Shown here in pieces: positions 35,761-45,950 of a DNA stretch of 64,000 bases. Origin of the DNA: Acorus gramineus. Its lineage: Eukaryota > Streptophyta > Magnoliopsida > Acorales > Acoraceae. The stretch's first letter is position 1. Each line of letters starts with the position of its first letter. The position numbers and the translations under genes were made by a program. The stretch spans positions 8,348,007 through 8,412,006 of the forward strand of contig CM060852.1 in NCBI GenBank assembly GCA_030737835.1, given 5' to 3'. The notes under the pieces are model-generated. The model saw nothing but the letters and a program-made list of their open reading frames with translations, searched no databases and was not told the origin of the DNA.

Positions 35761-36844
35761 AATATATTCACTGTGGGAATGACCTCAGACATTGATTTAT
35801 GCCGCATGAGTTCACAAAGCTGGCTCCAAACATATGGTAAATGGGCTATATTGGTTTTGATGGATACTACGCATGCCATTGATCTGAGCAAACAAAAAAG
35901 GTACAGTTTCCAATGAAGAATAGTGAGTCTTCAATTCTTCATTATATCACATCTCTCTATTGGCTACGGATCATTTTTTTACTAATGCCATTTATTAGTA
36001 TTTCATCTTATATTTTGAAATCTTCCTCAACACCTATCTCATTTCTGTTAATGAGCGATCAATTTTTTATTTATTATTTTGAGAGAGAAAAAAGTTTGAC
36101 TACATTTTTATTTTTATTTTTTTGATAGAAATGATAGGCTATCACCCTCAAGTTAATAAATAGGAGAGAAAGAGCCCAAAAGGGAAATACAAACTAATCA
36201 AAACAACCAACAACAACACCCATCCTCGACACATCCATTATCGACCTTCAAAAGATTGGCCATATTACTAGTTCAATAGAAGAAGTACATGGCCAAAACA
36301 ACAGGAAAGAAAAGGAAAACAAAGAGGGAGGAAAGACAAGTAGTCTTCAAAAAAATAAATGCACTGCACATAAATAAAACTTTGGGGGCAAAATCTATGC
36401 ATAGACAGCTCATGGTGTGAGATTTAGATCTGAACCATAAAACAAAGTGTCATTGATCTTCTCCTCTCAAAAAAAGGTATCTTTGATATTAATTCTCCAG
36501 AAATAGGACATACTTTCGATAAATAATGAGTAATGGCAGTTAGCAGTAGTGCATAAGATAAAGGCATAGAAACACTCAAAATTATAGATATAATTGAAAT
36601 CCTGTGATGCCTAATTTTAGAAAGTCTATTTCCAATAACATATGAAACCAGTATTCCATTTTAATGAATATTTAAACATTTAAATCAAGATAATATATGA
36701 ATAACATGCCACCAAATTCAATGAGAACTTGGACTTGTGAAATGATGTACTTTAGTTACATTTATGGGATATATATCTTGACAAACTTCTATAATCTAAG
36801 CATACATTTGTGTCATTTTGATAAATATACAAGTCTGTTGCTCT
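35761..36844. other. Intergenic DNA between LINE relic and PUT5
   Basis: No gene was seen. The last few hundred bases, read on the - strand, follow the PUT5 stop codon and probably include its 3' untranslated region. Confidence 0.5.
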
Positions 36845-38959
36845 TCATTCCAATTTTACACCCCCTTCCAATGTGATTTCTTTGTCTAGTGGTTCCTTCT
36901 TATCATCTAAAAATTCGGCAAGAAGGCTAACTGAAGCATCTTCAGCCACATCTGCTTGATGTGGATATGCAACAGGAAGAACCAAAGAATTCTCAGAAGG
37001 CATAGGTGGGGTACTGAATCTAACCCATTTCCTATCCTTTGCAAGTTGTATGATAGGATATAAGAAAAAACCGATTAAGATAACAATCCCACTCACTAGA
37101 AATGTCCTTGCTGAGGCCAAACACATAACTAATATGAGCAAAAATGCAGGAGGGACGCAAATCAGGGTTGCCCCAAGAGTATTGAAAGGTACCTTGTATG
37201 GTCTATGGAGGTCAGGCTTCTTAATTCGAAGCCTAATAAATGCCGCAAACTCGAGAAGCATCCCCACAGCGTAAAGGAAGTTGAGAAATTCGATGATCTC
37301 TTGGAAGCTCATCCATGACAAGAACACAACCCCTGTTGCTGAGCATAGTATGCTAATCGTTGGTGTCCCGTATTTTGATCTACAATTCATTAAATGACAA
37401 ACGAATAAATGTCATATTCCGATCAGACATTTATCCTACATTTTGAATGGGGCATAGAATTATTTTAAATATCCATTATTCATTCATTTCAAGAATTTAA
37501 TCTTGGAACAGGTTATGAGCCATTCAAGATGGTCCAAAAGCGCTTATTTCTAGTTCTTTTGCAAAGGAAATAACCAGTTATGGTAGGTGAGGGAGAATGT
37601 ATCATCGCATATGCAGAGCGTACATTGAATAAACTTCCAAGTGGAGATTAAAAATTTGAAGAGTCATCATTTTCACTTTATTAATGCCTTCTCAACCATC
37701 TACCATGTACAAATCAATTTCTCCTCCCACCTCTCTAAAAATAACTTTTTTTTTTTAAGAGGAAACCCAAAATAACCATGTGCATCTGGTAAGCCCACAG
37801 GGATTCAAACTTGAGACCTATGGGAAGCATATCCATGGCTCTAGCCAAAGAGCTAACCATTCCTCATCTTCATATCCCACAATTCACTAACCTCAACAAT
37901 TTAATTATCACACCACTCATCAATGCAATATTAAAGCACATACTACAAAAAAAAAAAGGCATAATTTTCTAAATCCAAAAACATAATCCACACAAACCTC
38001 GAGGCAAAGACGGAGGGCAGCATCCCGATGTCGCTCATCCCGAGCAGCTGAAACGCATCACCACTCATCTCCGCCTCAAACAACCCCAAGTTCGACATTG
38101 CAGCCGCCACCTGCACCCACCACCCAACCCACTCCCCACCAATCACCCTCCCCACCTGCGCGAAATACCCATCGCTCCACTCCTCACTCGGCCCATCAAC
38201 CGCCCCCGTCCCCACCAATAACGGCACGACATACGAAACCACAACCACCACCACCGCCCCAACAATCGCCTTAGGAAACGTGCGGCTGGGATCCTCCACC
38301 TCCCCGGCGAGCGTGCTCGCCTTGTCCCAATAATTCAAATTCCAAAACATGCTATTGAAGTACCCCCTCCAATTCACCCTCCTCCGGTCGAACCCTAGCC
38401 ACCGCTTCGGCTTCAATCGGGGGACAGCCAACAACGCGATGACCCCGAAAGGGAGGAGGGAGAAGGCGGCGAGTGCGACGGCGGAGAATCCGACGACGTG
38501 AAGGCCGCGGTAGTTCAAGTAGGTCAATGCAACGGTGAGCGAGAGGAGCGACGGGAGGCGGACGACCGTCCGATTGAAGATCGGGGCGGAGCGTTTGAGG
38601 TAATCGAGGAAGAGGACCGGATAGAGGGCGTTGTCCATGACTCCGCTGAACCACTTCCAGAGGCCCTCTTGGAAGCCCCAAAAGGGGGAGAAGGCGGAGG
38701 AGACCCAGAGGACGTAGCCGCCATTGTCGGGGAAGGAAGTGGAGAGCTCGGCCGTGATTAGGGCTTCGGGGAGGCTCCAGAGGAGGGGGAGGAAGAGGAA
38801 GCCGAGGAGGGGGAGGAGGGGGCCGCCGCCGGAGGAGACGGAGTCTTCGATGCCGAAGGGGCCGCCGGAGACCTCGTAGAAGATCAGGGCGATGAGGGGG
38901 AGGAGTGTCAGCTTGGGCTGTGGTGGTGGTGGTGGCGGTGGATCTTGGACTTCGCCCAT
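36845..38959 (-). CDS. PUT5: PUT5-type polyamine / LAT-family transporter (two exons)
   Basis: Exon 1 is 38959-37998 and exon 2 is 37379-36845. The GT-AG intron splits an Arg codon (SR|SKYGTP), giving 1497 nt and 498 residues. A proline run (7-13) precedes the first helix, which carries the APC-superfamily motif [12 protein letters not shown] (29-40). Further landmarks are [70 protein letters not shown] and [11 protein letters not shown]. About 12 membrane helices are expected, with a hydrophilic tail after residue 440. The sequence is closest in my memory to Arabidopsis At3g19553 (PUT5), a proton-coupled polyamine uptake carrier reported at the endoplasmic reticulum. Substrate and location here are inferred. 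Exon 1 is very GC-rich against an AT-rich background. A hAT element lies about 180 bp upstream and a SINE lies in the intron. Confidence 0.93.
37747..37862 (-). repeat. tRNA-derived SINE, family B, in PUT5 intron
   Basis: On the - strand it reads GGTTAGCTCTTTGGCTAGAG with an A-box-like TTAGCTCTTTGG (37856-37845) and a B-box-like AGTTTGAATCC (37811-37801). GGGCTTACCAGATGCACATGG and a tail of about 11 A follow. The order matches the copies at 55932-56082 and 12412-12545. It lies in the same orientation as PUT5. I found no clear target duplication. Confidence 0.65.
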
Positions 38960-39139
38960 TGATGGAAACTTTTTTTGGTTTTTTCTTTCCTCTTTTGGGT
39001 GGGATATGGTGGTTGGGTTTTGGGTCTGAAAGTAAAATATTACTTCTTTTGGGTATATGTGAGAGAGAACCGGGAGAGTGGGAGTCCATTAAATTGGTTG
39101 AAGTTAATGAATGACACGTCCCTGACTTTTGGGAGGAGC

Positions 39140-40026
39140 ATCCGCGTCTATCCCCACCAAGAGTTTTTCTTACCCCACCAATCAAAAAAAAAAAAAAAAA
39201 AAAAAAAACGGTGTTTGGCTGTTCCCACCAATCCAGATCGACCGAAATTGGTCGCCATTTCAGGTTTTGGGCGACCGGACTTGGTCGCCATTTCAGGTTT
39301 TGGGCGACAGTAATTGGTCGCAATTTCAGGCTTTGGGCGACTGTAATTGGTCGAACAGGGTTTAAAACTATATCTACCTATTTTTTGTAAACAAATAAAT
39401 TTTTGGGTTTATCCATCATATTCTACATTTATTCTTTTATCTAAACAACAGCTAAGGGGCCGAAAAAATGTAAGTAGGTATACTTTCAATTAATTCAAAT
39501 TTTTATAGAAAAATATCTTATTAGACAAATATATATCATTTTTAAGCTTCGTTTGAATTCGTAGTTAAGAGGATTCTTGGTTTGAAAACAAAAAAAAACC
39601 TATCAGTTGATCCAACACATTATATATTTGGCTTTTGAAAATTAGTCCGTCACTTATGTAAAAAAAATTGTTCTTATATTCTACATTTAAGAATAATAAT
39701 TGATTCTCCTTACATTACAACTCAGACTTGGAGTGGTATGAAGGATTCAAGGAAGATATACGTCATGGGATTATGTTTCCAAGAAAAAAAATTATAAACT
39801 TTATTACAAATCCTGTTCGACCAAGTTCGGTCGTCCGAAACCTGAAATGACGACCAAGTCCGGTCGCCCAAAATCTGAAATGACGACCAAGTCCGGTCGT
39901 CCAAAACCTGAAGTGGCGACCAAATCTGGTCGACCTGACCGGATCGGTGGGAAAAGATAAAACACCGATTTTTTTTTTCCGATTGGTGGGGTAAGAAAAA
40001 CCCTTGGTGGGGATAGCCGTGCCCTA
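39140..40026. mobile_element. hAT-like element with 33-bp iterations in its arms, copy 2
   Basis: The right end, reverse-complemented, is TAGGGCACGGCTATCCCC followed by ACCAAGGG. The left arm has CGCGTCTATCCCCACCAAGAG, TTTTTCTTACCCCACCAATC and a 26-A run. Both arms then carry 33-bp-spaced units of the GGTCGCCATTTCAGGTTTTG / GACGACCAAGTCCGGTCG type, about three on each side. The core is a reverse-orientation match to that of 23338-24250. The left tip (39131-39145) is scrambled and no 8-bp duplication is visible, so the left boundary is approximate. Confidence 0.78.
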
Positions 40027-40069
40027 AAAAAAACAGCACATCGGTTGATTTTTCAAGAATCGTGATTTT

Positions 40070-40455
40070 ATTTTTGGGACAATTAACTACAGGTCCTCCG
40101 GCGACTCCAGAATTAACGCTTAGTCCCTAGAAGATCTGAACCTATTTTTAGGTCTTCAAATTAGTTGGAGTATTATTTCTAGGTCTTTCCATCCTGTTGA
40201 GGTTATCTTATACTTTTTTTTTTTAATTTATTCATGTCTTCACACTTTTTACAATGTACACAAGCATGTTAACAGTGTATGACAGTTTCACAATACATAC
40301 TTATTAACAGTATATATAAACAGTGAAGAATGAGAGATAAAAAAGGAATAAATAATATACAACGGGTCTAAGAACTTAAAAATAAGTCTAAAGATTTCAA
40401 GGACCTAAAGATAATTCAGCGATTCCTCAAAGAACTCGAAATTAATTTCACATTT
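40070..40455. repeat. TIR element related to 9607-10125
   Basis: The left arm carries TTAACGCTTAGTCCCTAGAA and CCTATTTTTAGGTCTTCAAA. The reverse-complemented right arm carries AATTATCTTTAGGTCCTTGA and GACTTATTTTTAAGTTC. Boundaries are approximate. It is probably MULE-like. Confidence 0.5.
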
Positions 40456-41296
40456 TATGTTTTAATTAGATTTTTAAAAACTTAATTTTTTTGTTTTCTA
40501 ATATATATAATATAATAATTTTAAAATGATGTTTATAATTAAAAAATTAAACTTGTCATTTTTAGAAAAATATCTCACATCATCTTATACGATTCATTCA
40601 TTCCCTATATTGAACCACGTCTATCAAATTGATGGACCCTACAAAGTCGATGTAATGCAATTCATTGAAAACAGACACTCCCCATTCTGAATCCCAGCCA
40701 TCCAAATAATACCCCATATCCACCTCCCCAGTCCCCAACCCCCCCTCCCCCCCAGTCCCACCTATCCCATTGAAAGCCAGTTTGGATCCGGTCAATACAT
40801 ATCAGTCTACAATCAAGAAATGACATGTGTTCTATTATATGATAAACATATAAAATTTTAAGATGATTTAAGACGTATGTTAATCCCTAGATTGAATCCT
40901 GACATGAATTGATAAATAGAACATTTACCAGATCCAATCTCACTGAAAGCCCTCTCTTCATACCCTTCCCTCTCATTCATCATCATCCATCCTCCCCATA
41001 TCAGTGCCATTCCCATGTAAATTTTGAAACCCTATCTCATCTCCCCTTCCTCTGTCGTTCCTCTGCTGCATGATCTGTATTTTTTCCACCATCCTCATCA
41101 ACTGTATGGGTTGTATAGACTACTCTGAGTTGAAAATTCTAATAATTTAATTAAAAAATATATGTTAATAAACAAAACACACACCATTAATTAATGCATT
41201 TTAGAAAATATAACAGGAATTTAGTTAGAGGGACTGTTCTTTATTATATAGAAAAGAAAAATTATGACATCATATTAATTAACATGTACCAATATA
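40456..41296. other. Intergenic DNA
   Basis: A C-rich patch near 40725-40765 lies in otherwise AT-rich DNA. No gene or delimited repeat is seen. Confidence 0.55.
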
Positions 41297-41299
41297 TAA

Positions 41300-41958
41300 G
41301 AGCATCTTTAGTGGCCCTCCAAATCTTTAAATTTGATGGGCAATTTCTCTAATCACACTCTAATTAAACATCATCCATTCATGGAGATTCAAATTTGGCC
41401 CTCCAAATTTGAAAGTTGGGATTTGCATTTGGAGGCCATTCCAAAACACTATTTCATTTTTAAAATACCTAAAATCACATTCAAATACATTTAAATATCA
41501 TTTTATGTTATTTTTTTATTTTATACACTAATTACTTCAATGTTGTATATATTTAAATCTGTTGATTCATTTTTTTATAAAAATAGACTTTCAAAATGAG
41601 ACTATATTAAATTATTATAGAATTAATTTCAAATATCAATTTTAATAGATCTCTATATGTTTGATTATTAAAGAATTTTATTATTTTATTTAATTAAAAA
41701 AGTATTAATTTAAAATTAACTTTGAAACCATTTAATATTAGACTTATTTTAAAGGTTTCAACGAAACCTTTACAATGGTATAATTTTGTATAAAAACATA
41801 TTAATATTAATAACATTTATTATTGGGTTTTGATATAATATTATATAATTTTAAAAACAATATTAGCGATATGAAAAAATTGGAATTGGATGGTTGAAGT
41901 GCAACCCCTCCAAAACAGAATTACCTTCCATATTTGGAGACTTGCATTAGAGATGCTC
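41300..41958. mobile_element. PIF/Harbinger-type non-autonomous element with TAA target duplication
   Basis: The left end GAGCATCTTTAGTGGCCC and the reverse-complemented right end GAGCATCTCTAATGCAAG form the termini. TAA flanks both sides (41297-41299 and 41959-41961). The 659-bp AT-rich interior has no transposase. Its termini are related to those of 17045-17938. Confidence 0.8.
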
Positions 41959-42032
41959 TAACGGTGGAAATATAAATAATAATACCATTGTATATATGTT
42001 ACAGAGGAAATTAGTATGTCACATCTTGTTAA

Positions 42033-42124
42033 TTGCAAATTGAGCCAGGGTTTAGCCGATTAGTATCTCCCATCCAATAAAGAGGTCAGGTGATCAAATT
42101 CTGGGAGCACCTTTTGAAAAAAAA
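42033..42124 (+). mobile_element. SINE, family A, with 11-of-12 target-site duplication
   Basis: ACATCTTGTTAA (42021-42032) and ACACCTTGTTAA (42125-42136) flank a 92-bp body that ends in about eight A. An A-box-like GTTTAGCCGATTAGTATC and a B-box-like GGTGATCAAATTC are present. The order (..AGTATCTCCCA.., then AGGTCAGGTGATCAAATT) parallels the SINE at 53006-53110. Confidence 0.75.
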
Positions 42125-42250
42125 ACACCTTGTTAAATAAGTTTTTAATTATATTTGTTAATACAAATGTCAATATTTTATTAATTAAAAATCATTGATA
42201 GAAATCTCATTAATGTACATTAATGGACATGTGTCATTCATTAAAAAATA

Positions 42251-42632
42251 GGGTTTTCCGCATGTATACCATTCTAAAACATGCAATTTATTTTTATACC
42301 ACTCTAAATAACCTATTTATTTTTATAGCATTAGAATGTGATGAAATTATACATATTTAACATCCTAGTTAACTTTCATCCAAATTTATATTAAAGCTGT
42401 TAAAATCTTGGAGAAATGACCAAATTACCCATATGTTTTTTTATTTTGCATATTTTTCTTTACCAAATACATTTATAAAAACAAAAAAATATCAATTTTA
42501 ACAAAAAATCATAAATTTCATCTAAAATCCAAACATAAAAATTAAACATACAAACTATTTATTAACTAAGACATAGTATTTAGGAATACTTACTTTAGTA
42601 GAAATAAAATAAAATTATTTTGAGAATCATTA

Positions 42633-42669
<37 letters not shown>

Positions 42670-43016
42670 AAATGAAATGTTTTTTTTTTTTAAACTTGAT
42701 CTTGACTGGAAGAAAAGAAAAGAATGGACAAGATAATTAATAGCTCACGGTTGATTTAGAAAGAACAAGAGAATAATTATATTGTTATGTTTAATTATTT
42801 ATATCATGACAAGTATTATGTTGAGATTAATTTTGTCATTTTTATTTCTTGGTTAAGAATTAACTATGATTAAGTTTCATTTCGGTTAAAAAAGATAAAA
42901 GAGTAATACATTTTTTTTCATTAAAGAAAATTTTAATAGTATAAAAATAAATATATTATTTATGGTGGTATAAAAACAAATAACAGATTTTTTGATGGTT
43001 TACATAAAAAAAACCC
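42251..43016. mobile_element. MULE-like element with exact 9-bp target duplication
   Basis: TAAAAAATA flanks the element exactly (42242-42250 and 43017-43025). The left arm is GGGTTTTCCGCATGTATACC then TTTATTTTTATACCAC. The reverse-complemented right arm is GGGTTTTTTTTATGTAAACC then TTTGTTTTTATACCAC. The inverted repeats are about 120 bp. An (AT)n microsatellite lies inside at about 42639-42668. There is no coding capacity. Confidence 0.88.
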
Positions 43017-43137
43017 TAAAAAATATATTGATATAATTTTCATTGGTTGTGTTTAGCATAGTTTACTACATATTCAGATCAAAGAACTAATTAATATATC
43101 TTTCCTGTTGAGGAACATTAATCTATCATTTAAAAAA

Positions 43138-44051
43138 GGGTTTATTAACGAATACCCTTAGAGAACTTATTAATCTATATTAATTATTAACTTTTAGGTA
43201 ACCTAACAAATTAATTGTGATATAGGTTTAAAAAAATGAAAGAAATTTTAAAATACTAACACCACCCCTAATAAATTCACCATCATTTTTTCTCCTTCCC
43301 TCCCATACCCAATTTTTCCCAGTCATACCAATTTTTGTCCCCTCCACTCTCCCTCTCTTTCACAAGATTTGACAAGAAATGCAATAAGAAATCAAGTGGA
43401 GAGTTTCAATTTTTTCACGTCTCGCAATATCAGTCATGGAAAATTTTGTTTTTCTTATGTATGTTGAGGCCATTGTCATTTTGACAAAGCTGAAATTCAA
43501 GCATCAAATATAATGAAACACCACTTTGCTTTGGATGTTCATGTTACACTTACATCAGAACACTTGAAATGGTTTTAATTATTTATTATTTTTCATGATA
43601 CATGTAAAGTATTGAATAATGGATGAAGAGTATAATTTTCGTCATATTAAAAAAAAACATACATTGATTTGAATGAGCTTCCAAATGATGAAGACATTGA
43701 CATGGAAATTGAAAATAAGACTTACAAATAATATATATAAAAAATTGAGTTTATATATATAAAAAAACACCGTTCAATTGTTTGGTATACATATATTTTT
43801 TTACATAAACAGAATATTTTTTCTGAAAATATCTTATTTATGCTCGTGACACTTTTTAACTATATTTCTGAAAATTGTGTATGGGAGGGAAAAATTGGGT
43901 GTGGGAGGAAAGAAAAAAAAAAGTGGTGAATTTATTAGAGGTGTTGTTGATATTTTAAAATATCTTTTATTTTTTTTAACCATATCATAATTAATTTGTT
44001 AAGTTGCCTAAAAAATTATCAATTAATATGGGTTAACAAGTGTCAAAACCC
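43138..44051. mobile_element. MULE-like long-TIR element
   Basis: The left arm starts GGGTTTATTAACGAATACCC and the reverse-complemented right arm starts GGGTTTTGACACTTGTTAACC. Inverted similarity extends about 190 bp inward, including TAATAAATTCACCA on one side and TGGTGAATTTATTA on the other, then CTCCCATACCCAATTTTTCC against its complement. The flanking 9-mers tttaaaaaa and ttttaagaa match at 7 of 9 positions. The 914-bp element has no transposase. Confidence 0.75.
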
Positions 44052-44243
44052 TTTTAAGAAACATGATTTTTCACGTAAATGGTTTCACAGGTACTTAGAT
44101 GAGATTTTGCATGTTTACAAGGATCTATACATACATCTTTAACCAAGGTCCAACATAAGCAAAATACAGTGAATGCAGTATAAAGAGGAGCACCACAGAC
44201 GATAGACGAGTCGACAAAGGCGGACACCCTGTCGCAACGTAAC

Positions 44244-45841
44244 TAGGCCTGTCAACGATCAGCGACCCGGACCTGATTTGAACCTGACCCGATAAAAACG
44301 TAAGGGTTAAAGACATCTAAGTCCCTACAAACATGGGAAAACCCATATAAGTCCCTACTAAAATTGAGACAGACGTACGAGTCCCTGAAAACTCAGAAAA
44401 AACCCAATTATCATCCCTGAGTTAAATTTCCATCCAAACTTAACGGAATATTCTCAGAATATTCCATCACATATAATTGTATAGACATTGAAGTCCTTAT
44501 AAACAGTCATAAAGACAAATTAGTCCCTGTAAAAGATAAAATTGCCCCTGAAAGACTTTTACATTAAATTGTGTACACATTGCAGTCCCTATAAACAATC
44601 ATAAAGACAAATTAATCCCTACAAAAGACAAAATTACCCCTGAAAGATTTTTACATTTAATTGGATAAACATTACAGTCCTTATAAATAATCGTAAAGAC
44701 AAAATGGTCCCTATAAAAGACCAAAATGCCCGTGAAGAATGCATTCTACCGGTTAAAATATTGGTTTTACATCCAAATTATAATCTTCAGGTGGAGTGTG
44801 ATTGATAGGATAGAAGATGAAAAAATAAATAAAAAAATTATATTATTTGTCTTTATGATTGTTTATAAAGACTGCAATGTCTACACAATTAAATGTAAAA
44901 ATCCTTCAGGGGTATTTTTGTCTTTTACAGGGACCAATTTGTCTTTACGATTATTTATAAATACTGTAATGTCTATTCAATTAAATGTAAAAGTCTTTCA
45001 GGGATAATTTTGTCTTTTGCGGGGATTAATTTTCTTTATGATTATTTATAGGGACAGCAATGTGTACACAATTTAATGTAAAAGTCTTTTATGGACAATT
45101 TTGTCTTTTGCAGGGATTAATTTGTCTTTATGACTGTTTATAAGGACTTCAATGTCAACACAATTACATGTGATGGAATATTCTGGGAATATTCCATTAA
45201 GTTTGGATGGAAATTTAACGCAGGGATGATAATTGGGTTTTTCTGAGTTTTCAGGGACTTGTATGTCTCTCCCAATTTTAATAGGGACTTATATGGATTT
45301 TCTTATGTTTATAGGGACTTAGATGTCTTTAACCCAAAACGTAAATACCCGACCTGAAGGACCCGATAATCAAAACGGGTCGGGTCTGGATCCACCGTGA
45401 CCCGATCCTGTAGACCTGTTGGACCCGATTGATCCAACCCAAATATTATGTAATTTTTTTAATTTATGATCTAACCTAACACTCATGATTCAATCAAATA
45501 TTTATAACTAAATATTGAATAATCATTTAAAATTTTAAACATTTGAAATATTTTTACAACCTTTTGACTTCACGTAAAAGCATAATAATTCGAACTGTAT
45601 TTCAAATGTTCTCTCATAAAACATTTAAAAATCAAAATAGTGAAAAACTATTTATAATACATTAGACTCTATTAAAAAAAAATGAAGTCATTGTAGGCCC
45701 TTAAAAAGTTTCTGAACTTCTTTTTATCAGGCCTGAACTTATTAATGGATCGACCCGACCCAACCCGAGATCCGATATCCGATCTGAAGACCCATGATCC
45801 GGGTCATGACCCGACCGGGACTCGACCCGTTAACAGGCCTA
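44244..45841. mobile_element. hAT-like element, GACCCGACCC family, interrupted by a nested MULE
   Basis: The element starts TAGGCCTGTCAACGATC and ends GTTAACAGGCCTA. The flanking 8-mers aacgtaac (44236-44243) and gacgtaac (45842-45849) match at 7 of 8. The subterminal regions repeat GACCCGAC/GGGTCGGGTC, and the AT-rich core (45440-45700) matches 7060-7320. Without the 1032-bp insert and its duplicated 9 bp it would be about 557 bp, in line with the 6880-7475 copy (about 596 bp). It ends 109 bp before the ERV1 start codon. Confidence 0.88.
44304..45335. mobile_element. MULE-like element nested in the hAT element, exact 9-bp target duplication
   Basis: AAAACGTAA flanks it exactly (44295-44303 and 45336-45344). 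Both ends, read inward, begin GGGTTAAAGACATCTAAGTC followed by CCTA. Inverted similarity continues for about 450 bp per arm, with internal direct iterations of about 100 bp built on CATAAAGACAAATTAATCCC and ACAAAATTGCCCCTGAAAG. The whole element is therefore close to a giant hairpin. There is no transposase. Confidence 0.9.
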
Positions 45842-45923
45842 GACGTAACCTTCGCTTGTCTGTCTGTCTGTCTCGAGTCTTAACACACCTTTCTTGTCCC
45901 GAGTCCGTGCGCGTCGCTGGTGC

Positions 45924-45942
45924 GAGAGAGAGAGAGAGAGAG
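45924..45942 (+). repeat. (GA)n microsatellite in the ERV1 5' leader or proximal promoter
   Basis: A perfect GA run lies 8 bp before the ERV1 start codon, preceded at about 45858-45873 by a short GTCT repeat. GA/CT runs close to start codons are frequent in plant leaders. Any regulatory effect is inference. Confidence 0.8.
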
Positions 45943-45950
45943 CTCTAACA

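Noticed and set aside
38352-39323. 323-codon open frame on the - strand overlapping PUT5 exon 1
   Set aside because: It is an alternative frame of the GC-rich PUT5 first exon. It is Arg/Pro-rich, runs into the hAT arm and has no family features.
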